The notes beneath the pieces are model-generated. The model saw nothing but the letters and a program-made list of their open reading frames with translations. It searched no databases and was not told the DNA's origin. A stretch of DNA of 54,959 bases, from the NCBI RefSeq assembly GCF_022662305.1, contig NZ_JAKNQH010000017.1, positions 1-54,959 on the forward strand, given 5' to 3'. How positions within the stretch are numbered: position 1 is the first letter of the stretch; each line of letters starts with the position of its first letter. A program made the position numbers and the translations under genes. This document shows positions 17,986 to 28,265 of the stretch, piece by piece. Source of the stretch: Sphingomonas sp. BAUL-RG-20F-R05-02. GTDB lineage: Bacteria > Pseudomonadota > Alphaproteobacteria > Sphingomonadales > Sphingomonadaceae.

Positions 17986-20900
17986 TCAATCCAGTGGAAC
18001 GTGATCCACGAAGACGACGCGCGATCGCAGCGGGCTCTCCTGGTCAGCCGCCGGCGAAGGCGCCACGTGTTCGATCTCGGTGATGCGGATGCGTCGCCGC
18101 CCGGCTCCCGCAGGCAGCGGCATCGATGCCGCTGCGCCTAGCGCGACCTCCTGGGAGGCACCCACCTGACGCCATCCGGGCAGTGACGCGTCGTCGGACA
18201 GGATCGACGGCAAGCCCGCGTCCAACTTGCCGCCGCTAGCCTCCTCCACGACGAACTCCACGGTGTTCGGCACAGGTCCGACCGGCCCGGTCCCATCAAG
18301 CCTTGCGTCGGCCCGTCCGTCCGCCCTCGTGACAGTCACGGTTCGGCGCGGCATCAGCGGGACGAAGTCCGTCCGGGCGATCTCGGACAGCATCAGTCCG
18401 TCCAGGCTCTCAGGCTGATAGCGAGCGAGCGCCAAACGAACGAGAGGCGCGTAACCCGCATCCGCCCATCCGGCGATTTCGATGTCACAGCACCATCGCG
18501 CCTGCGCCGGGTCGAAGAACGGCTGATGCGGAACAACTTGGACGGCCGTCGATGAACCCGGTGGCGTCAACACCGCGACGGAGCCGGCCGCAACCGGAAA
18601 TTGGTCGGCGGTCGGCCACCGCTTCGTGGCAGCCGTCGCCCAGATCGGATCGCGGCCCGCTTCGCTTAGAATCGGCTGCACCTCCGGAGCTGGTGCATCA
18701 TCCGCAGGCACGATGACCGCGAGCCGCTCCCCCTCGCCGGTGACGAACCACGGCCGCTGCAACGCGACCCGCAGCAGACCCTCGCGTACATGCGTCACCG
18801 TCCCGCCTGCGGTTTCGGAGGTCCAGCGGAACGCAGGGTAAGCCGCAAGGACCTTCAGCGCCGCCGGCCGAGCGGAGTTCGGTATTGAGACCGATTCCGG
18901 CGCTCCGACCGCGGCAAACCACTCGTCGGGCTCGTCGGCGAAGAAGCAGTGCCGGAAGCGGCTGATCGCGCGCACGGTGTAGCGGACGATGCGGTGGCGC
19001 GTGTCGCCGAACTCCTGGACGATCGGCTCCGAGAAGGTGCGATCACCTCGGTCCACGGTGACGTCCCGGAGGCTGCGCGCCGCGACGACCCGAGTCTCGG
19101 CATCGTCCGGCTCGGTCCAGTCTGCGCCGATCTCCACCTTCGCGGTGCTCTCCGGATCTAGCTGGAACAAATCCAGCTCCGGAATCAGCTCCGCCTGTGT
19201 CGCGCCCGCCTCCCGCGACGACAGGATGCCGCCTGTCGGATCCCGCAGCGGCTTGCGCGTAGCATGGGTCACCTGAATGGTTATCGCCGGCGTGACGACC
19301 GGGTGGCGCCCGACCCGCGCGAGAGCCGCCGCCGCCGGATCCAGGTCCAACTTAGCGGCCATGTGCGCTTCGAACGTCTCACGCAGCGTGGACGAAAGCT
19401 CCACCGTCACCGCAGCGGCTTGCGCGAGCACGACGGCGAGATCGTCCCCGCGCCAGCCCAGCTCGGGCTCGAGCGCATCCACCCTTCCCTGGGCGACGAT
19501 CCGCTTGGCGACGACGTCCGGCCATGTCGGCCATGCGAGCACCGCCGGCGCGGGCAGTCCGATCGCGAAGCCCGCTACCCCGTTGGCGGCAGGGTCCGGC
19601 AGAGCCAGGCCCCTCGCCGGATCATCGCCCGTGACGACCGGGGCGATGATCTTCCAGCTCTGCTCCGCCGTCTTGTCGTCCAGCATCTTGTGCTGTTCGG
19701 CCATTCCGATGGCCGCACGCGGCGGCTCGATAATGCGTTCGGCAATCTTCGGATAGGCGGGATTTGCGGCGGCGAACTCGGCCGGGGTCATACCTCTGTC
19801 GCTACGTACGACGAGATCGGTGACGCTCTCTCCCGGCGCGGCCGGCGCGTCGTCGGGGGGCAGCAGGTGCGGTGATCCGACCGGTTCGTAGCGACCGTAG
19901 GAGACGACGCCGGTGACGTGGCGCTCGGCAAGCGGATCATCGAGCGCCAACCCGCCGCCGGCGATGTCTGCGACGCGCAGTCGCAGTCGGTAGCTGGCGC
20001 CGAAGCGCAGCCGCGGCTGCGCACCAGGCACCGCGGCGAAGCTCCAGCCGAGCCGTCGCATCGGGTCGGGCTCCGCTGCTTCGACCTCGCTCGCCACGAA
20101 GTTCGGACGTCGGCTGGAATGGTTCCAGCCGGTCCAGCGCGCGACGATGTCGTCGGTCCGGAGCACGCCGTCGCCGTAGTCGAGCGCCGCGCCGGCCTTG
20201 ATGTGACCTTCCTCGACGAGCGTGCCAATGCCCAGTGGCACGCCCGCGATCAGATACGTCGCCTCACGCGAACTGAGCGAACGCCATGCGTCCCCCTCGC
20301 GCTTGACGTCCAGGCGGTAGCCGAGAAGCAGGTGCTCGGCATCCAACGGTGCCGCGAACCGATTGGCATTGGCCGCCCGGACCCGCGCGTTGCGGACATT
20401 CATAGCCGCGCCCATGTCGAACCTGGCGAGCGCGATCCCGCCCGAGCGCAACGCCGGAAGGACCGGGACAGCGTCGTCGGCCGCTCCCGCGGCTATGCGG
20501 GCGCTCAGATCGCGCAGCGCGCCCACGCCTGCGTCTACGTCGACGGTCAGCACGCGCCAGCCGGCCGCGTCTTCGACAAGCCGCTCCACGTCATCCGGCC
20601 GCGGAGGCCCGTCTCCGACGACCGCGTCGCCGATCTTCACCATGCCCGCATCGATCGCGCCGCCGGACATCGCCATGAAGCGGCCACCGCTGAGCTCATA
20701 GGCTGTCCAGGGCGACATGATCGCCGGCACACCTGCGGGCAGGCCCGTGCATTCGACGCTCACGACCCCGCCGCCTCTCGCCAGCAGTGCCGGCGGAGGA
20801 GCGCTGATCTCGACGGTGAGGATCAGCCCAAGCGCCTTCTGCACTGTCGGGTGTTCGCGCAGGAGGCCGACCAGATCATGAAAGTCCAGCACCTCGTCCT

Positions 20901-21402
20901 CTCGTGCCGCAGCCGCGCGAAACCGGGGCGGGGGAGGCAGCGGAACCGACAAAGCATTGCGTTCAAGAGCGGCGACGAGCGGATCGGCGCCTGCCATCAG
21001 ACGCTCGCCGTTCGGAGCGGCCGCAGCGGCGACAGCCGCGTGGAAGACCGCCTCCACCGCCGCGCCATCCTCTCCGACCGGTTGGACGAGCACCTCACCG
21101 ATTATCTCGGGTCCGTTGTCGGCGCGGATGGGCGTGTCAGGCGGAAAGTAGCGCGTCCATAGCGACGGCTCCGCCTCCGGCTTCAGTGTGGCATCCGGAG
21201 TGAAATCGGGCTCATCCCCGATCTCCTTCGCGAACAGCAGTCGTATGCGCGCGGTCGCCAGCTCGGCGGGTGGCCATGATGCCATCCCGGCGGATGCGAG
21301 CGTAGCGGATTCGAGCCGCGGCGTGACGACCACGTGCGCGCGCAGCGCCCCGGTTTCGGCAACGTGCCCGGCGGGTACGACGGCCCAGATCAAGCTGTCC
21401 AT
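17986..21402 (-). CDS. Giant protein of unknown function (gene 2 of pair)
   Basis: A 1,138-residue protein with no signal peptide and no domain I can name. It starts MDSLIWAVVPAGHVAETGAL and HVVVTPRLES, and has long stretches of short beta-strand-like segments rich in Asp, Ala, Val and Pro. It also has repeated motifs on a sandwich-like scale (for example SYRLRLRVADIAGGGLALDD and RHRIVRYTVRAISRFR). It contains only a few cysteines. ATG 21402 is chosen because the upstream gene ends at 21390 and the two overlap by 13 bases, which implies coupled translation. The open frame extends further upstream only as a shadow. The fixed pairing with the next giant gene suggests that the two products work together, perhaps as structural or surface components, but this is inference only. 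Confidence 0.8.
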   Translation of the reverse strand: MDSLIWAVVPAGHVAETGALRAHVVVTPRLESATLASAGMASWPPAELATARIRLLFAKEIGDEPDFTPDATLKPEAEPSLWTRYFPPDTPIRADNGPEIIGEVLVQPVGEDGAAVEAVFHAAVAAAAAPNGERLMAGADPLVAALERNALSVPLPPPPRFRAAAAREDEVLDFHDLVGLLREHPTVQKALGLILTVEISAPPPALLARGGGVVSVECTGLPAGVPAIMSPWTAYELSGGRFMAMSGGAIDAGMVKIGDAVVGDGPPRPDDVERLVEDAAGWRVLTVDVDAGVGALRDLSARIAAGAADDAVPVLPALRSGGIALARFDMGAAMNVRNARVRAANANRFAAPLDAEHLLLGYRLDVKREGDAWRSLSSREATYLIAGVPLGIGTLVEEGHIKAGAALDYGDGVLRTDDIVARWTGWNHSSRRPNFVASEVEAAEPDPMRRLGWSFAAVPGAQPRLRFGASYRLRLRVADIAGGGLALDDPLAERHVTGVVSYGRYEPVGSPHLLPPDDAPAAPGESVTDLVVRSDRGMTPAEFAAANPAYPKIAERIIEPPRAAIGMAEQHKMLDDKTAEQSWKIIAPVVTGDDPARGLALPDPAANGVAGFAIGLPAPAVLAWPTWPDVVAKRIVAQGRVDALEPELGWRGDDLAVVLAQAAAVTVELSSTLRETFEAHMAAKLDLDPAAAALARVGRHPVVTPAITIQVTHATRKPLRDPTGGILSSREAGATQAELIPELDLFQLDPESTAKVEIGADWTEPDDAETRVVAARSLRDVTVDRGDRTFSEPIVQEFGDTRHRIVRYTVRAISRFRHCFFADEPDEWFAAVGAPESVSIPNSARPAALKVLAAYPAFRWTSETAGGTVTHVREGLLRVALQRPWFVTGEGERLAVIVPADDAPAPEVQPILSEAGRDPIWATAATKRWPTADQFPVAAGSVAVLTPPGSSTAVQVVPHQPFFDPAQARWCCDIEIAGWADAGYAPLVRLALARYQPESLDGLMLSEIARTDFVPLMPRRTVTVTRADGRADARLDGTGPVGPVPNTVEFVVEEASGGKLDAGLPSILSDDASLPGWRQVGASQEVALGAAASMPLPAGAGRRRIRITEIEHVAPSPAADQESPLRSRVVFVDHVPLD

Positions 21403-24400
21403 GTGGAAAACGCCTGCCAATAGTTGTGCCACTCGCGTTCGGCATCTCCCGGTGCGAGACGCTCGTCCCCTCCACCTGCAATCAGGCGCTGGTGTTCCGC
21501 CTTCTTGCTGCCGGCAAGGATCCATTCACCGCTGTCGAGCTTCACGGATCGCGAGAAGAACAGCACGTGTATCTCGATCACTAGAGTAGCCCGGCCGGAC
21601 AGGATGTTGTCGTCCGGATCGTACTCGAGCATCAGCACCAGCTCGATCGCGACGGAGACGATGCCCAGCACGTCGATGCTGCCGCCAAGCCGCAGGGTTG
21701 CCATGAACTGCGAGCCGTTCGGACCGACCTTGAGCTGGACCGCGCCATAGGCGTGGACCTCTCCCTTGGCGATCACGAAGGAGACGGAGACGAAGGCGCC
21801 GAACTGAAGGAGCAGGTCCACCGCCTGAATCTCGCCGCTGCCCATGGTGATGAGGAAGTATCCACCGCCGCCGAAGATCGTCACGGCGAGAACGAACGGA
21901 TTCTCGGGCCGCGCAAAGCTGAGTGTGATCCTGACGGCGTCGCCGTTGAACGGGATGTCTATGTCGATCGACACGCCCATGTTGCGCATCAGGAATACGC
22001 CGGCAGCGACCTCCGGCAGCACGAAGGCATAGCCGGCTGCAATCCCGGTCGGCGTTCGACGGACTACGATGCCGGGGTTGCGGGCGGAGAAGTACCGGAG
22101 CACCTCCTCCTGCAATGTGCGTAGCAGAGCCAACGCGCCTTCGAGTTCGAAGTCGAAGCCCTCGACCTGCACCGCAGGCGGCCTGCCCTTCTCCTGAACC
22201 ATGCGGAGCGATTTGAACGAGAGCGTGACGACCGTGTCCGTTGGAGGCAGCGCCAATGCGAACTCACGCACCGTCGCGGTCGTGACGCTGTCCTCCGCGA
22301 CGACGCGCACCTCGAGATCCAGTTCGCATGAGCCCGCCGTCGCGGGAGGTCGCGCTACGCGCGGACGGAAGATGCCTGCGGCCTTGAGGGGCAGCTTCAG
22401 CCATTCCATACGCACGCCGATCGGCCTGACGCCGTCGAGCACGGGAACGATTGTGGGACCGCCGGGGATGGTCACGCCCTGGCGCGCGGAGTCGATCAAC
22501 TCGCCCAGCGAAAGTCCAAGCAGCCTGGTCTCCTTGTAGAGCGAAGCGAAGTCGGGGAGTTCGGCCTCGTCCAGCACCGAGCGGGCGACCGGTCCCAGGG
22601 TTCGCGACAGCGCGTCCGCACCGAACACAGGCGCAACCAGGCCGCCGGCACGATCGGCATGGGCGAGAAAGTTGATCGCGATGGGAAGCGTCGGGACGAG
22701 CGGTGACTTCACTGCGTCCGCCGCGGTGTTGTAGGCCAGCGAGATCAGCTTGTCCTCGTTTGGCAGCAGCGCACGCAGTGCGGCAACCTTGGCTTCGATC
22801 CCTGCGATCCGCGGCGCGAACTGCTCCACCGCGTCGACCGCCTCGATGACGAGCTTGTGGATCTCATGAACGTCGCCGGGCAGCGGCGCGGCGTCCTGCA
22901 CGAGGTCGAAGGACACGCCGCCAGCGAGGTCGACGTGGCCCGCCTCGTCGCCCTGCCATTTCGAGCGGAGCGTGCGCGCGATCCCGGGATCGGTGAGCGA
23001 GGAGAAGTCGGGCCAGTGAAGATCGCCCACGGTCGTGACGTCGTTGACGAACATCAGGGGGATGCGGACGACCAGGTCCCCGCGCGGCGTGGCCAGCCGG
23101 ACATCGAACGGCAGCCTGGCGCCGCTCACGTCACCCGGCCAGAACGCGACCACGGCCGGGTTCGCGAGGACTAGCTTGATCGCCTCGATGCGCGCCTTCA
23201 GGTCCGCAGACTCCCGAGCGATCGCTCGAAGTCTATCGACGATCCCTGCCGCTTCGGCCTTGAAGTCGGCGATCGCCTCTTTGATCAAAGGCCAGATCTC
23301 GCGCTGGCGCTTCAATGCCGCCGCCAACGCCGCCTTAACTGCGGCAACACCGCTCGGAACCTCGTCGCCGGTTGGATTGTCGAGTTCGGATTGCCACTGC
23401 TCGATCTGCGCGCCCAGCTCCTCGTATTCGGCCGCGTTCGGATCGCCGAGAACGAGGGAAAGGTTGCCCAGCGGCGCGCTCAGGCCCTGACTGATCTCCT
23501 CCCCGCGGGCCTGGAGCGCCTCGGCCTCCTTGCTGAAATCGGCCTGCTGCTGCTCTTCGGGAAGGTCGATTTCGGGCACGGGGCGCCGGGTGACGTTTAC
23601 CTCGGCGGCATAGGCAAGCTTGCGGGTCAGGATCTCGACCTGCGCGAAGCGGAAATCTTCGCGAGGCGTGCTACGCACCGGCTCGTCGACGACGATGTAC
23701 CGGAAGGTCCGAATGGCCGCGGCGGCACCCGCTTCGTCGCCGATCGTCCGTTCGCTGATGCTCACGCTGCGGGCGCGGTGGCCGAGGGGATAGAGCAGCC
23801 CCTTGGACTCGATCATGACCCGCTGGTCGCGTCCCTGAGCGGTGTGATGCGACCAGCGGAAGGTGTCGCTGGCCAGTTCGGCATCGAGACTAGCACCCAA
23901 CGCGCCCATGGAGAGAGTACCCGTCACGCCGGTGCCCGATCCGACGATCCGGAGCCGCTCGTCGTACGTGAGCGCGAGCGTTCCGTTGAGGCCGAGATCA
24001 CGCGCAGCGAGCGGTCGCAGCCGAACCAGGCCATCCACGCCGTGCAACTCGATCTGCCACAGCCCGGTCGTGTCGGTCGCGCCGGCGATCGGGGCGGTCG
24101 CAGCGTCCGCGCCGCCGTCCGCAGCGTCGACCGTCAGGATCAGCCCTGCCGGGACCTCGAGCCGCGTGCCGGTGGCATCGTCGGCAGAGCCTGCTGCGAC
24201 CAGCAAGCCTTGCGAAATGCCGGTAAGCAAACCTTCCGCGGACAGGGCGATGCGGGTGCCGGCCGGCAGCGCGAAGGAGAGCCGGCTTGGACCGGCGAGG
24301 CGCGCATCCGCCAAGACGCCCCCCATGAAGGACTGCTCGCCTATAGCCTGCGGCGGTAACGTCAGCGTCAGAGTCGCCCCCTCCCCGGCCACCAGCAGAG

Positions 24401-24506
24401 GCTCGTCGCCGGCGACATCCACATCGACGTTCGACCAGTGGACACCCACGCGGACGAAGTCCGCGGGACGGTTCAGCAGGAGGAAGGGATCACCTGCCCG
24501 GATCAC
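21390..24506 (-). CDS. Giant protein of unknown function (gene 1 of pair), beta-rich C-terminus
   Basis: A protein of about 1,040 residues. Roughly residues 320-520 contain charged helices that may form a coiled coil (EEQQQADFSKEAEALQARGE and IADFKAEAAGIVDRLRAIAR). The last 300 residues alternate hydrophobic beta-strands with glycine turns, as in YFLITMGSGEIQAVDLLLQF, FMATLRLGGSIDVLGIVSVA and SGRATLVIEIHVLFFSRSVK. From memory this tail resembles the DUF6603-like domain of large uncharacterised bacterial proteins; treat that as tentative. The start is uncertain: no ATG fits, and GTG 24506 (MIRAGDPFLLLNRP) is the best candidate, although the frame stays open upstream. A palindrome at 24540-24562 sits just ahead of it. 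Confidence 0.75.
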   Translation of the reverse strand: MIRAGDPFLLLNRPADFVRVGVHWSNVDVDVAGDEPLLVAGEGATLTLTLPPQAIGEQSFMGGVLADARLAGPSRLSFALPAGTRIALSAEGLLTGISQGLLVAAGSADDATGTRLEVPAGLILTVDAADGGADAATAPIAGATDTTGLWQIELHGVDGLVRLRPLAARDLGLNGTLALTYDERLRIVGSGTGVTGTLSMGALGASLDAELASDTFRWSHHTAQGRDQRVMIESKGLLYPLGHRARSVSISERTIGDEAGAAAAIRTFRYIVVDEPVRSTPREDFRFAQVEILTRKLAYAAEVNVTRRPVPEIDLPEEQQQADFSKEAEALQARGEEISQGLSAPLGNLSLVLGDPNAAEYEELGAQIEQWQSELDNPTGDEVPSGVAAVKAALAAALKRQREIWPLIKEAIADFKAEAAGIVDRLRAIARESADLKARIEAIKLVLANPAVVAFWPGDVSGARLPFDVRLATPRGDLVVRIPLMFVNDVTTVGDLHWPDFSSLTDPGIARTLRSKWQGDEAGHVDLAGGVSFDLVQDAAPLPGDVHEIHKLVIEAVDAVEQFAPRIAGIEAKVAALRALLPNEDKLISLAYNTAADAVKSPLVPTLPIAINFLAHADRAGGLVAPVFGADALSRTLGPVARSVLDEAELPDFASLYKETRLLGLSLGELIDSARQGVTIPGGPTIVPVLDGVRPIGVRMEWLKLPLKAAGIFRPRVARPPATAGSCELDLEVRVVAEDSVTTATVREFALALPPTDTVVTLSFKSLRMVQEKGRPPAVQVEGFDFELEGALALLRTLQEEVLRYFSARNPGIVVRRTPTGIAAGYAFVLPEVAAGVFLMRNMGVSIDIDIPFNGDAVRITLSFARPENPFVLAVTIFGGGGYFLITMGSGEIQAVDLLLQFGAFVSVSFVIAKGEVHAYGAVQLKVGPNGSQFMATLRLGGSIDVLGIVSVAIELVLMLEYDPDDNILSGRATLVIEIHVLFFSRSVKLDSGEWILAGSKKAEHQRLIAGGGDERLAPGDAEREWHNYWQAFSTWTA

Positions 24507-24539
24507 CGCAAGATGGTCCGAAGAGAATAGTCGTGCAAT

Positions 24540-24562
24540 ATCTGGATGATATTCATCCAGAT
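24540..24562. promoter_or_regulatory. Palindromic operator candidate in the divergent promoter
   Basis: ATCTGGATGA, a TAT spacer, then TCATCCAGAT form perfect 10-base arms. It lies between the giant gene pair (leftward) and the LuxR-type regulator (rightward, 24754), where a dimeric regulator would bind. The regulator next door is the obvious candidate ligand. Confidence 0.55.
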
Positions 24563-24753
24563 GACGTGAAGTAGCGAGCCGGCTCTCATGCTGGACACCC
24601 CCTGACGTGCACCGCAACCGCCATGCGGCTGTTCGGCAGACCTCACGACTATCGCGGATCTTCGCGACCGGCCTCCTCCTTTTGGGGGAGACACTTGCCG
24701 AATTCTTCAATCGCGATAATCTCGACTTCCCGAAACTTGGCGAAGGACGTCGC

Positions 24754-25902
24754 GTGACCTCGCATATCGATCCGGACCGTCTGTCGTTGCTGATCGGACT
24801 GATCTACGACGCCGCCCTCGACACGGCATGCTGGCCGGTGGCGATGGAGGCCATTCGCATCGAACTGAACTGCGCCAACGCCGCCCTCGCGCTGCAGACG
24901 ATGCCGGACGGCGCCTTCATCCTTCACCTGAACACAAACATTCCGAAGCACTACGAGAAGCGCATGGCCGGCTACGCGGCGGATGTGATGGAGCAGTGGG
25001 GCGGCGTCGAGCGGATGATGACGCTGCCCATGGACGAGCCGCACATTCTGTCGCGGATTAATCCCGCCGCCATCGACCCAGAGCGTACCGTGAACCGATA
25101 CACGATCGAATGGGCCCTCCCGCAGAACCTGCACGACGTTCTCGCGATCGGGCTGGCGCGCGACGCCGCGGCGATCGGGTCGCTGGCGTTCGGTCGCAGG
25201 CGAGACGCCGGGCCGTTCGAAGCGCGCGAGCTGGCCATCGCGCGCCTGCTGATCCCGCACCTCCAGCGCGCCGCGACCATCAATCGGCTATTGGAGGCCG
25301 CAGCCCTCGCACGGGCCACCCTCGAAGCCACCATAGACACACTGAGCGTCGCGATCACCCTGGTGGACGAGCGGATGCGTATCCTCTTCGCCAACGCCGC
25401 GGCAAGGACGATGCTTACCCGCGGCGACCCCATCCATAACCACCAGGGAAAGCTCGGCGCCACCGGCCAGCCGGCGAGCCGGGCGCTGCAGGTGGCGGTG
25501 GCGCAGGCCTCGACGGATGCCGGGGCGCTCGGCCGACGGGGCTTGGGCATTCCGGTCTACCGGAACAGCGAGGCGAGCGTCCTATACGTCCTACCGCTCA
25601 GGACGTGTTCCGCCTCCCCCTCACACGCGTCCGTGGCCGTGTTCGTTTCCGACACCGCGACCCCGTTCGTGCCCCCCACCGAACTCGTCGCCGCGCTGTT
25701 CGGCTTGACCCCGGCGGAATCGCGGGTGTTCCAGCGCATCGCAGGCGGCGAGAGCCTTGCCGAGACCGCTGCCGCGCTCGAAGTGCAGTCGAGCACGGTG
25801 AAGACTCATCTCAACGCGGTGTACGAGAAGACGGGCGTGCGACGACGTGCCGGCCTGCAGCGGATCGCATCCGCGCTGGTGCTTCCGGTCGCGGTCGGGT
25901 GA
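24754..25902 (+). CDS. LuxR-family helix-turn-helix regulator
   Basis: A 382-residue regulator. The C-terminal LuxR/GerE DNA-binding domain is LTPAESRVFQRIAGGESLAE followed by VQSSTVKTHLNAVYEKTGVR. The central part (EATIDTLSVAITLVDERMRI then LFANAAARTML) looks like a PAS sensor fold. The N-terminal 200 residues resemble those of other LuxR proteins without a named domain. GTG 24754 is chosen since GAAGGA stands six bases ahead and no conserved sequence lies upstream. It is divergent from the two giant genes and probably controls them through the 24540 palindrome. Confidence 0.88.
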   Translation: MTSHIDPDRLSLLIGLIYDAALDTACWPVAMEAIRIELNCANAALALQTMPDGAFILHLNTNIPKHYEKRMAGYAADVMEQWGGVERMMTLPMDEPHILSRINPAAIDPERTVNRYTIEWALPQNLHDVLAIGLARDAAAIGSLAFGRRRDAGPFEARELAIARLLIPHLQRAATINRLLEAAALARATLEATIDTLSVAITLVDERMRILFANAAARTMLTRGDPIHNHQGKLGATGQPASRALQVAVAQASTDAGALGRRGLGIPVYRNSEASVLYVLPLRTCSASPSHASVAVFVSDTATPFVPPTELVAALFGLTPAESRVFQRIAGGESLAETAAALEVQSSTVKTHLNAVYEKTGVRRRAGLQRIASALVLPVAVG

Positions 25903-26453
25903 TCGGCCGAGACGTGGTAGTACGCGAAGGGCCCGTCGCGGTTCGCCCGAGGCGCAAGTCCGCTTGCAATTAGCCCGGAGCGCTGGCGCGGGGCGGATCC
26001 GCTTGGACCCCCATGAGCTTCACCAGTACAGTTGCGACCTCGCGAAAGTGCAGCAGAATGCTCTTGGCGCCCGAGGCGAGTGGCCAAAAGCTCCGTCTCA
26101 CCCAGATCAAACCGCCCCCCATCGCCACGTCACCAAAAAGCAAGCGGGGTCGCATGAACCGGTTCGAAGCCGGTAAGACCTCAACATCGTCAGAGCGCGT
26201 AAGCGCACCTGCTGTGCCGGTCGCGGCTTCAATAACGCTCGACCGTCTCAATCGTGCGACCGTATCCAGCTCGGAGCAATCTCCTCACGCTGCGTCAGCA
26301 GCCTCGTCCACGCCAACCCATTGGTCAGTTGGCACCCTCAGAAAAACTCGGCGCCATCGTCGATCTCGTCGGAGGAAGGTGGCAAGATCTACAGCTTGTT
26401 AGCTCCTGTCAGGCATCGTGATCTGCGGTCCAAATCCTACAGGGGAAAATTGA
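25903..26453. other. Intergenic stretch without a clear gene
   Basis: No convincing gene. A leftward open frame (25970-26251) reads RRSSVIEAATGTAGALTRSD and LLFGDVAMGGGLIWVRRSFW. It has no recognisable domain, and its apparent upstream continuation carries a stop. The upstream region of the 26454 gene contains AGGGGAAAATTGA directly before its ATG, a good ribosome site. Confidence 0.3.
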
Positions 26454-27803
26454 ATGTTCCGGGAAAGTCAAAGCCAGTTTGAAACGACACGCATTCCAGC
26501 GTGCTACCGCCATTTCGTTATGGGTAACGGCACGTCCGTCGCCGACGCGCTCTCGTCTGCACTCGACCTAGACCTCCGCATCAGCGGTCGCTTGGACGGT
26601 GCGGAGGTTCTGAACGCGCTTAGAGAGGAGGAAATCGACAAGCTCGCCGCCCAGCTGCAGGTCGTGTTCGAGGTGAAGCACTTCGAGTTCACCCTTCCCC
26701 TCGGCACCATCGTCAAGTCCCATGCCATCGGGGAGGTGCGGTTCGGGGGCGAGGCATGGGCGCTGGACGCAGGCAGGCCCGGACTGCATCCGGCGGAAAC
26801 GATGCGTCGCGACGCTCATGGTCCCAACTTCGACCTGCTTCTCGCGGAGATCAAACGCGCGACCCGCAAGCTCGCATGCCGGCGTCTCGGCTTCCCGCAG
26901 CCGGTCTTCATCGTCGACAGTGAAGCTCGCCATCTCCTGCAGTTCCCCCCGTGCCAAGAGGCCGGTGGCGTTGTTCTGCAACTATGGGCGAACGGCACGG
27001 AAGCGCCGCGCTTCGCTGCGGCGTCATCGGCGCAGATCATCGAGTTCGCCGAGTCCGTTGTCGCCGACATGCGAACGTTTTGGAAGCGGCGCAAGGCGAT
27101 CGCCATTCGCGCAAAGGAGGTCCGCGATCTCGTCGATGCCGTCGCGGTCGAACATGATGCCGAGATACAACTCGTCGCGGTCGATCTCAGCTATCAGCGC
27201 GAAGACGAGAATATCGACATGTACGTCCAATACCTCGCGGTCGACGAGGCAATGCGCACCGGTCCAGTTCTCGATTTTCTGCCGTGCCGCGATCACATCA
27301 CCTCGGAGTTCTACTTCGGGCCATTCGGCGTCACCCGCCGGCCCGAGGATCTTGCCAAACTGCGCTCGCTAGGGGCAGACGGACGCATCGACGACATGGC
27401 CGCCGCGGTTGCCACCGTGGCCCCCGGCGGGGCCGCCGCAGTGTTCGCGAAGCTCGCCACGGAGTACGAGACGACCTTCGAAGTTCCGACAGGTGGCGCG
27501 CCGATGTTCGTCACCCTCTACTGGCGAGACGGCACGATCAAGGCCGAGATCTCCATGGCCGGCTCGCTGGACTGGTGCCGCACGGAACTCGAGATCCTGG
27601 GCCATTCCCTTCCCGAGACCGTGATCGACACGTTGCCGGGACGAACCGTCGAGAGAATAGCGGAACTGCCATTCGCCTGCCCGTGCAAGGTGGAACGGGC
27701 GGAGAGCCTGACCAGGGGATTGCGTCTGAGGCTGCAGGTCGGCGAGCGCCTCATCCACCTGTCCAGCGGACGGATCTGGGATGAACCGATCCGGAAACGC
27801 TGA
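26454..27803 (+). CDS. Unknown protein, member A of the island's LPxT-core paralog family
   Basis: A 449-residue, apparently cytoplasmic protein with no signal or membrane segment. I do not recognise a known domain. Its last 150 residues align by eye with 41122: GRIDDMAAAV, then LYWRDGTIKAEISMAGS, then LPETVIDTLPGRTVERIAEL, then RGLRLRLQVGERLIHL. Weaker versions of the same order occur in 28249, 39212, 46286 and 48509. The N-terminal 200 residues are unique to this member and include a helical charged stretch (FWKRRKAIAIRAKEVRDLVD). Start ATG 26454 has AGGGGAAAATTGA ahead. Confidence 0.8.
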   Translation: MFRESQSQFETTRIPACYRHFVMGNGTSVADALSSALDLDLRISGRLDGAEVLNALREEEIDKLAAQLQVVFEVKHFEFTLPLGTIVKSHAIGEVRFGGEAWALDAGRPGLHPAETMRRDAHGPNFDLLLAEIKRATRKLACRRLGFPQPVFIVDSEARHLLQFPPCQEAGGVVLQLWANGTEAPRFAAASSAQIIEFAESVVADMRTFWKRRKAIAIRAKEVRDLVDAVAVEHDAEIQLVAVDLSYQREDENIDMYVQYLAVDEAMRTGPVLDFLPCRDHITSEFYFGPFGVTRRPEDLAKLRSLGADGRIDDMAAAVATVAPGGAAAVFAKLATEYETTFEVPTGGAPMFVTLYWRDGTIKAEISMAGSLDWCRTELEILGHSLPETVIDTLPGRTVERIAELPFACPCKVERAESLTRGLRLRLQVGERLIHLSSGRIWDEPIRKR

Positions 27804-28046
27804 TGATCCAGGTGCCGCGGCGGCTCGGATCGGCCGGCTGCGGCACTTGCCGGAGGGAACGCGGCGCTCCCCGCCGAAGCCCGGCCCGGATCGCAATGCC
27901 CTGTCGTTGAACGCCAGAACACTTGCTCGTCGGCACTGAACGATACGAGCCGGAGCGGCATTTTCTGGTGAAACCGTCGCGCACGCGCGGCGAACGGCAA
28001 CGGCGGCCCTCTCCGGAAGCCGAAGCGACACAAAGGAGTGACCAAC

Positions 28047-28265
28047 ATGCCTCTATCGCACCTTCCGATAGATACTTCGGGGCTTACACCGAACATCCTG
28101 ATCGCGGCGGCCAGGATCATGGAGCGACTCGAGGAGATGCGCGCAGGCGAGTATCCAAGGCTCAGCCGACTTGCCGTTCGCGTCGTCGACGACGACATGG
28201 AAGGAGCCGAGATCGACTTCATCTTTGAAATCGAACCAGGCCCTTTTCATGGAGACACAGCTTGA
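28047..28265 (+). CDS. Small acidic protein, unknown
   Basis: 72 residues, with ATG 28047 behind AAAGGAG. It reads MPLSHLPIDTSGLTPNILIA then ARIMERLEEMRAGEYPRLSR and VVDDDMEGAEIDFIFEIEPG. I know no family for it. Its stop lies inside the next gene, whose ATG is at 28249, so the two are coupled. The acidic C-terminus and the position before a paralog-family member suggest a partner or chaperone role, but nothing in the sequence proves it. Confidence 0.6.
   Translation: MPLSHLPIDTSGLTPNILIAAARIMERLEEMRAGEYPRLSRLAVRVVDDDMEGAEIDFIFEIEPGPFHGDTA

Noticed and set aside
26140..26180. GGTTCGAAGCC resembling a tRNA T-arm
   Set aside because: No acceptor stem, D-arm or anticodon arm can be folded around it; it is an isolated palindromic stretch.
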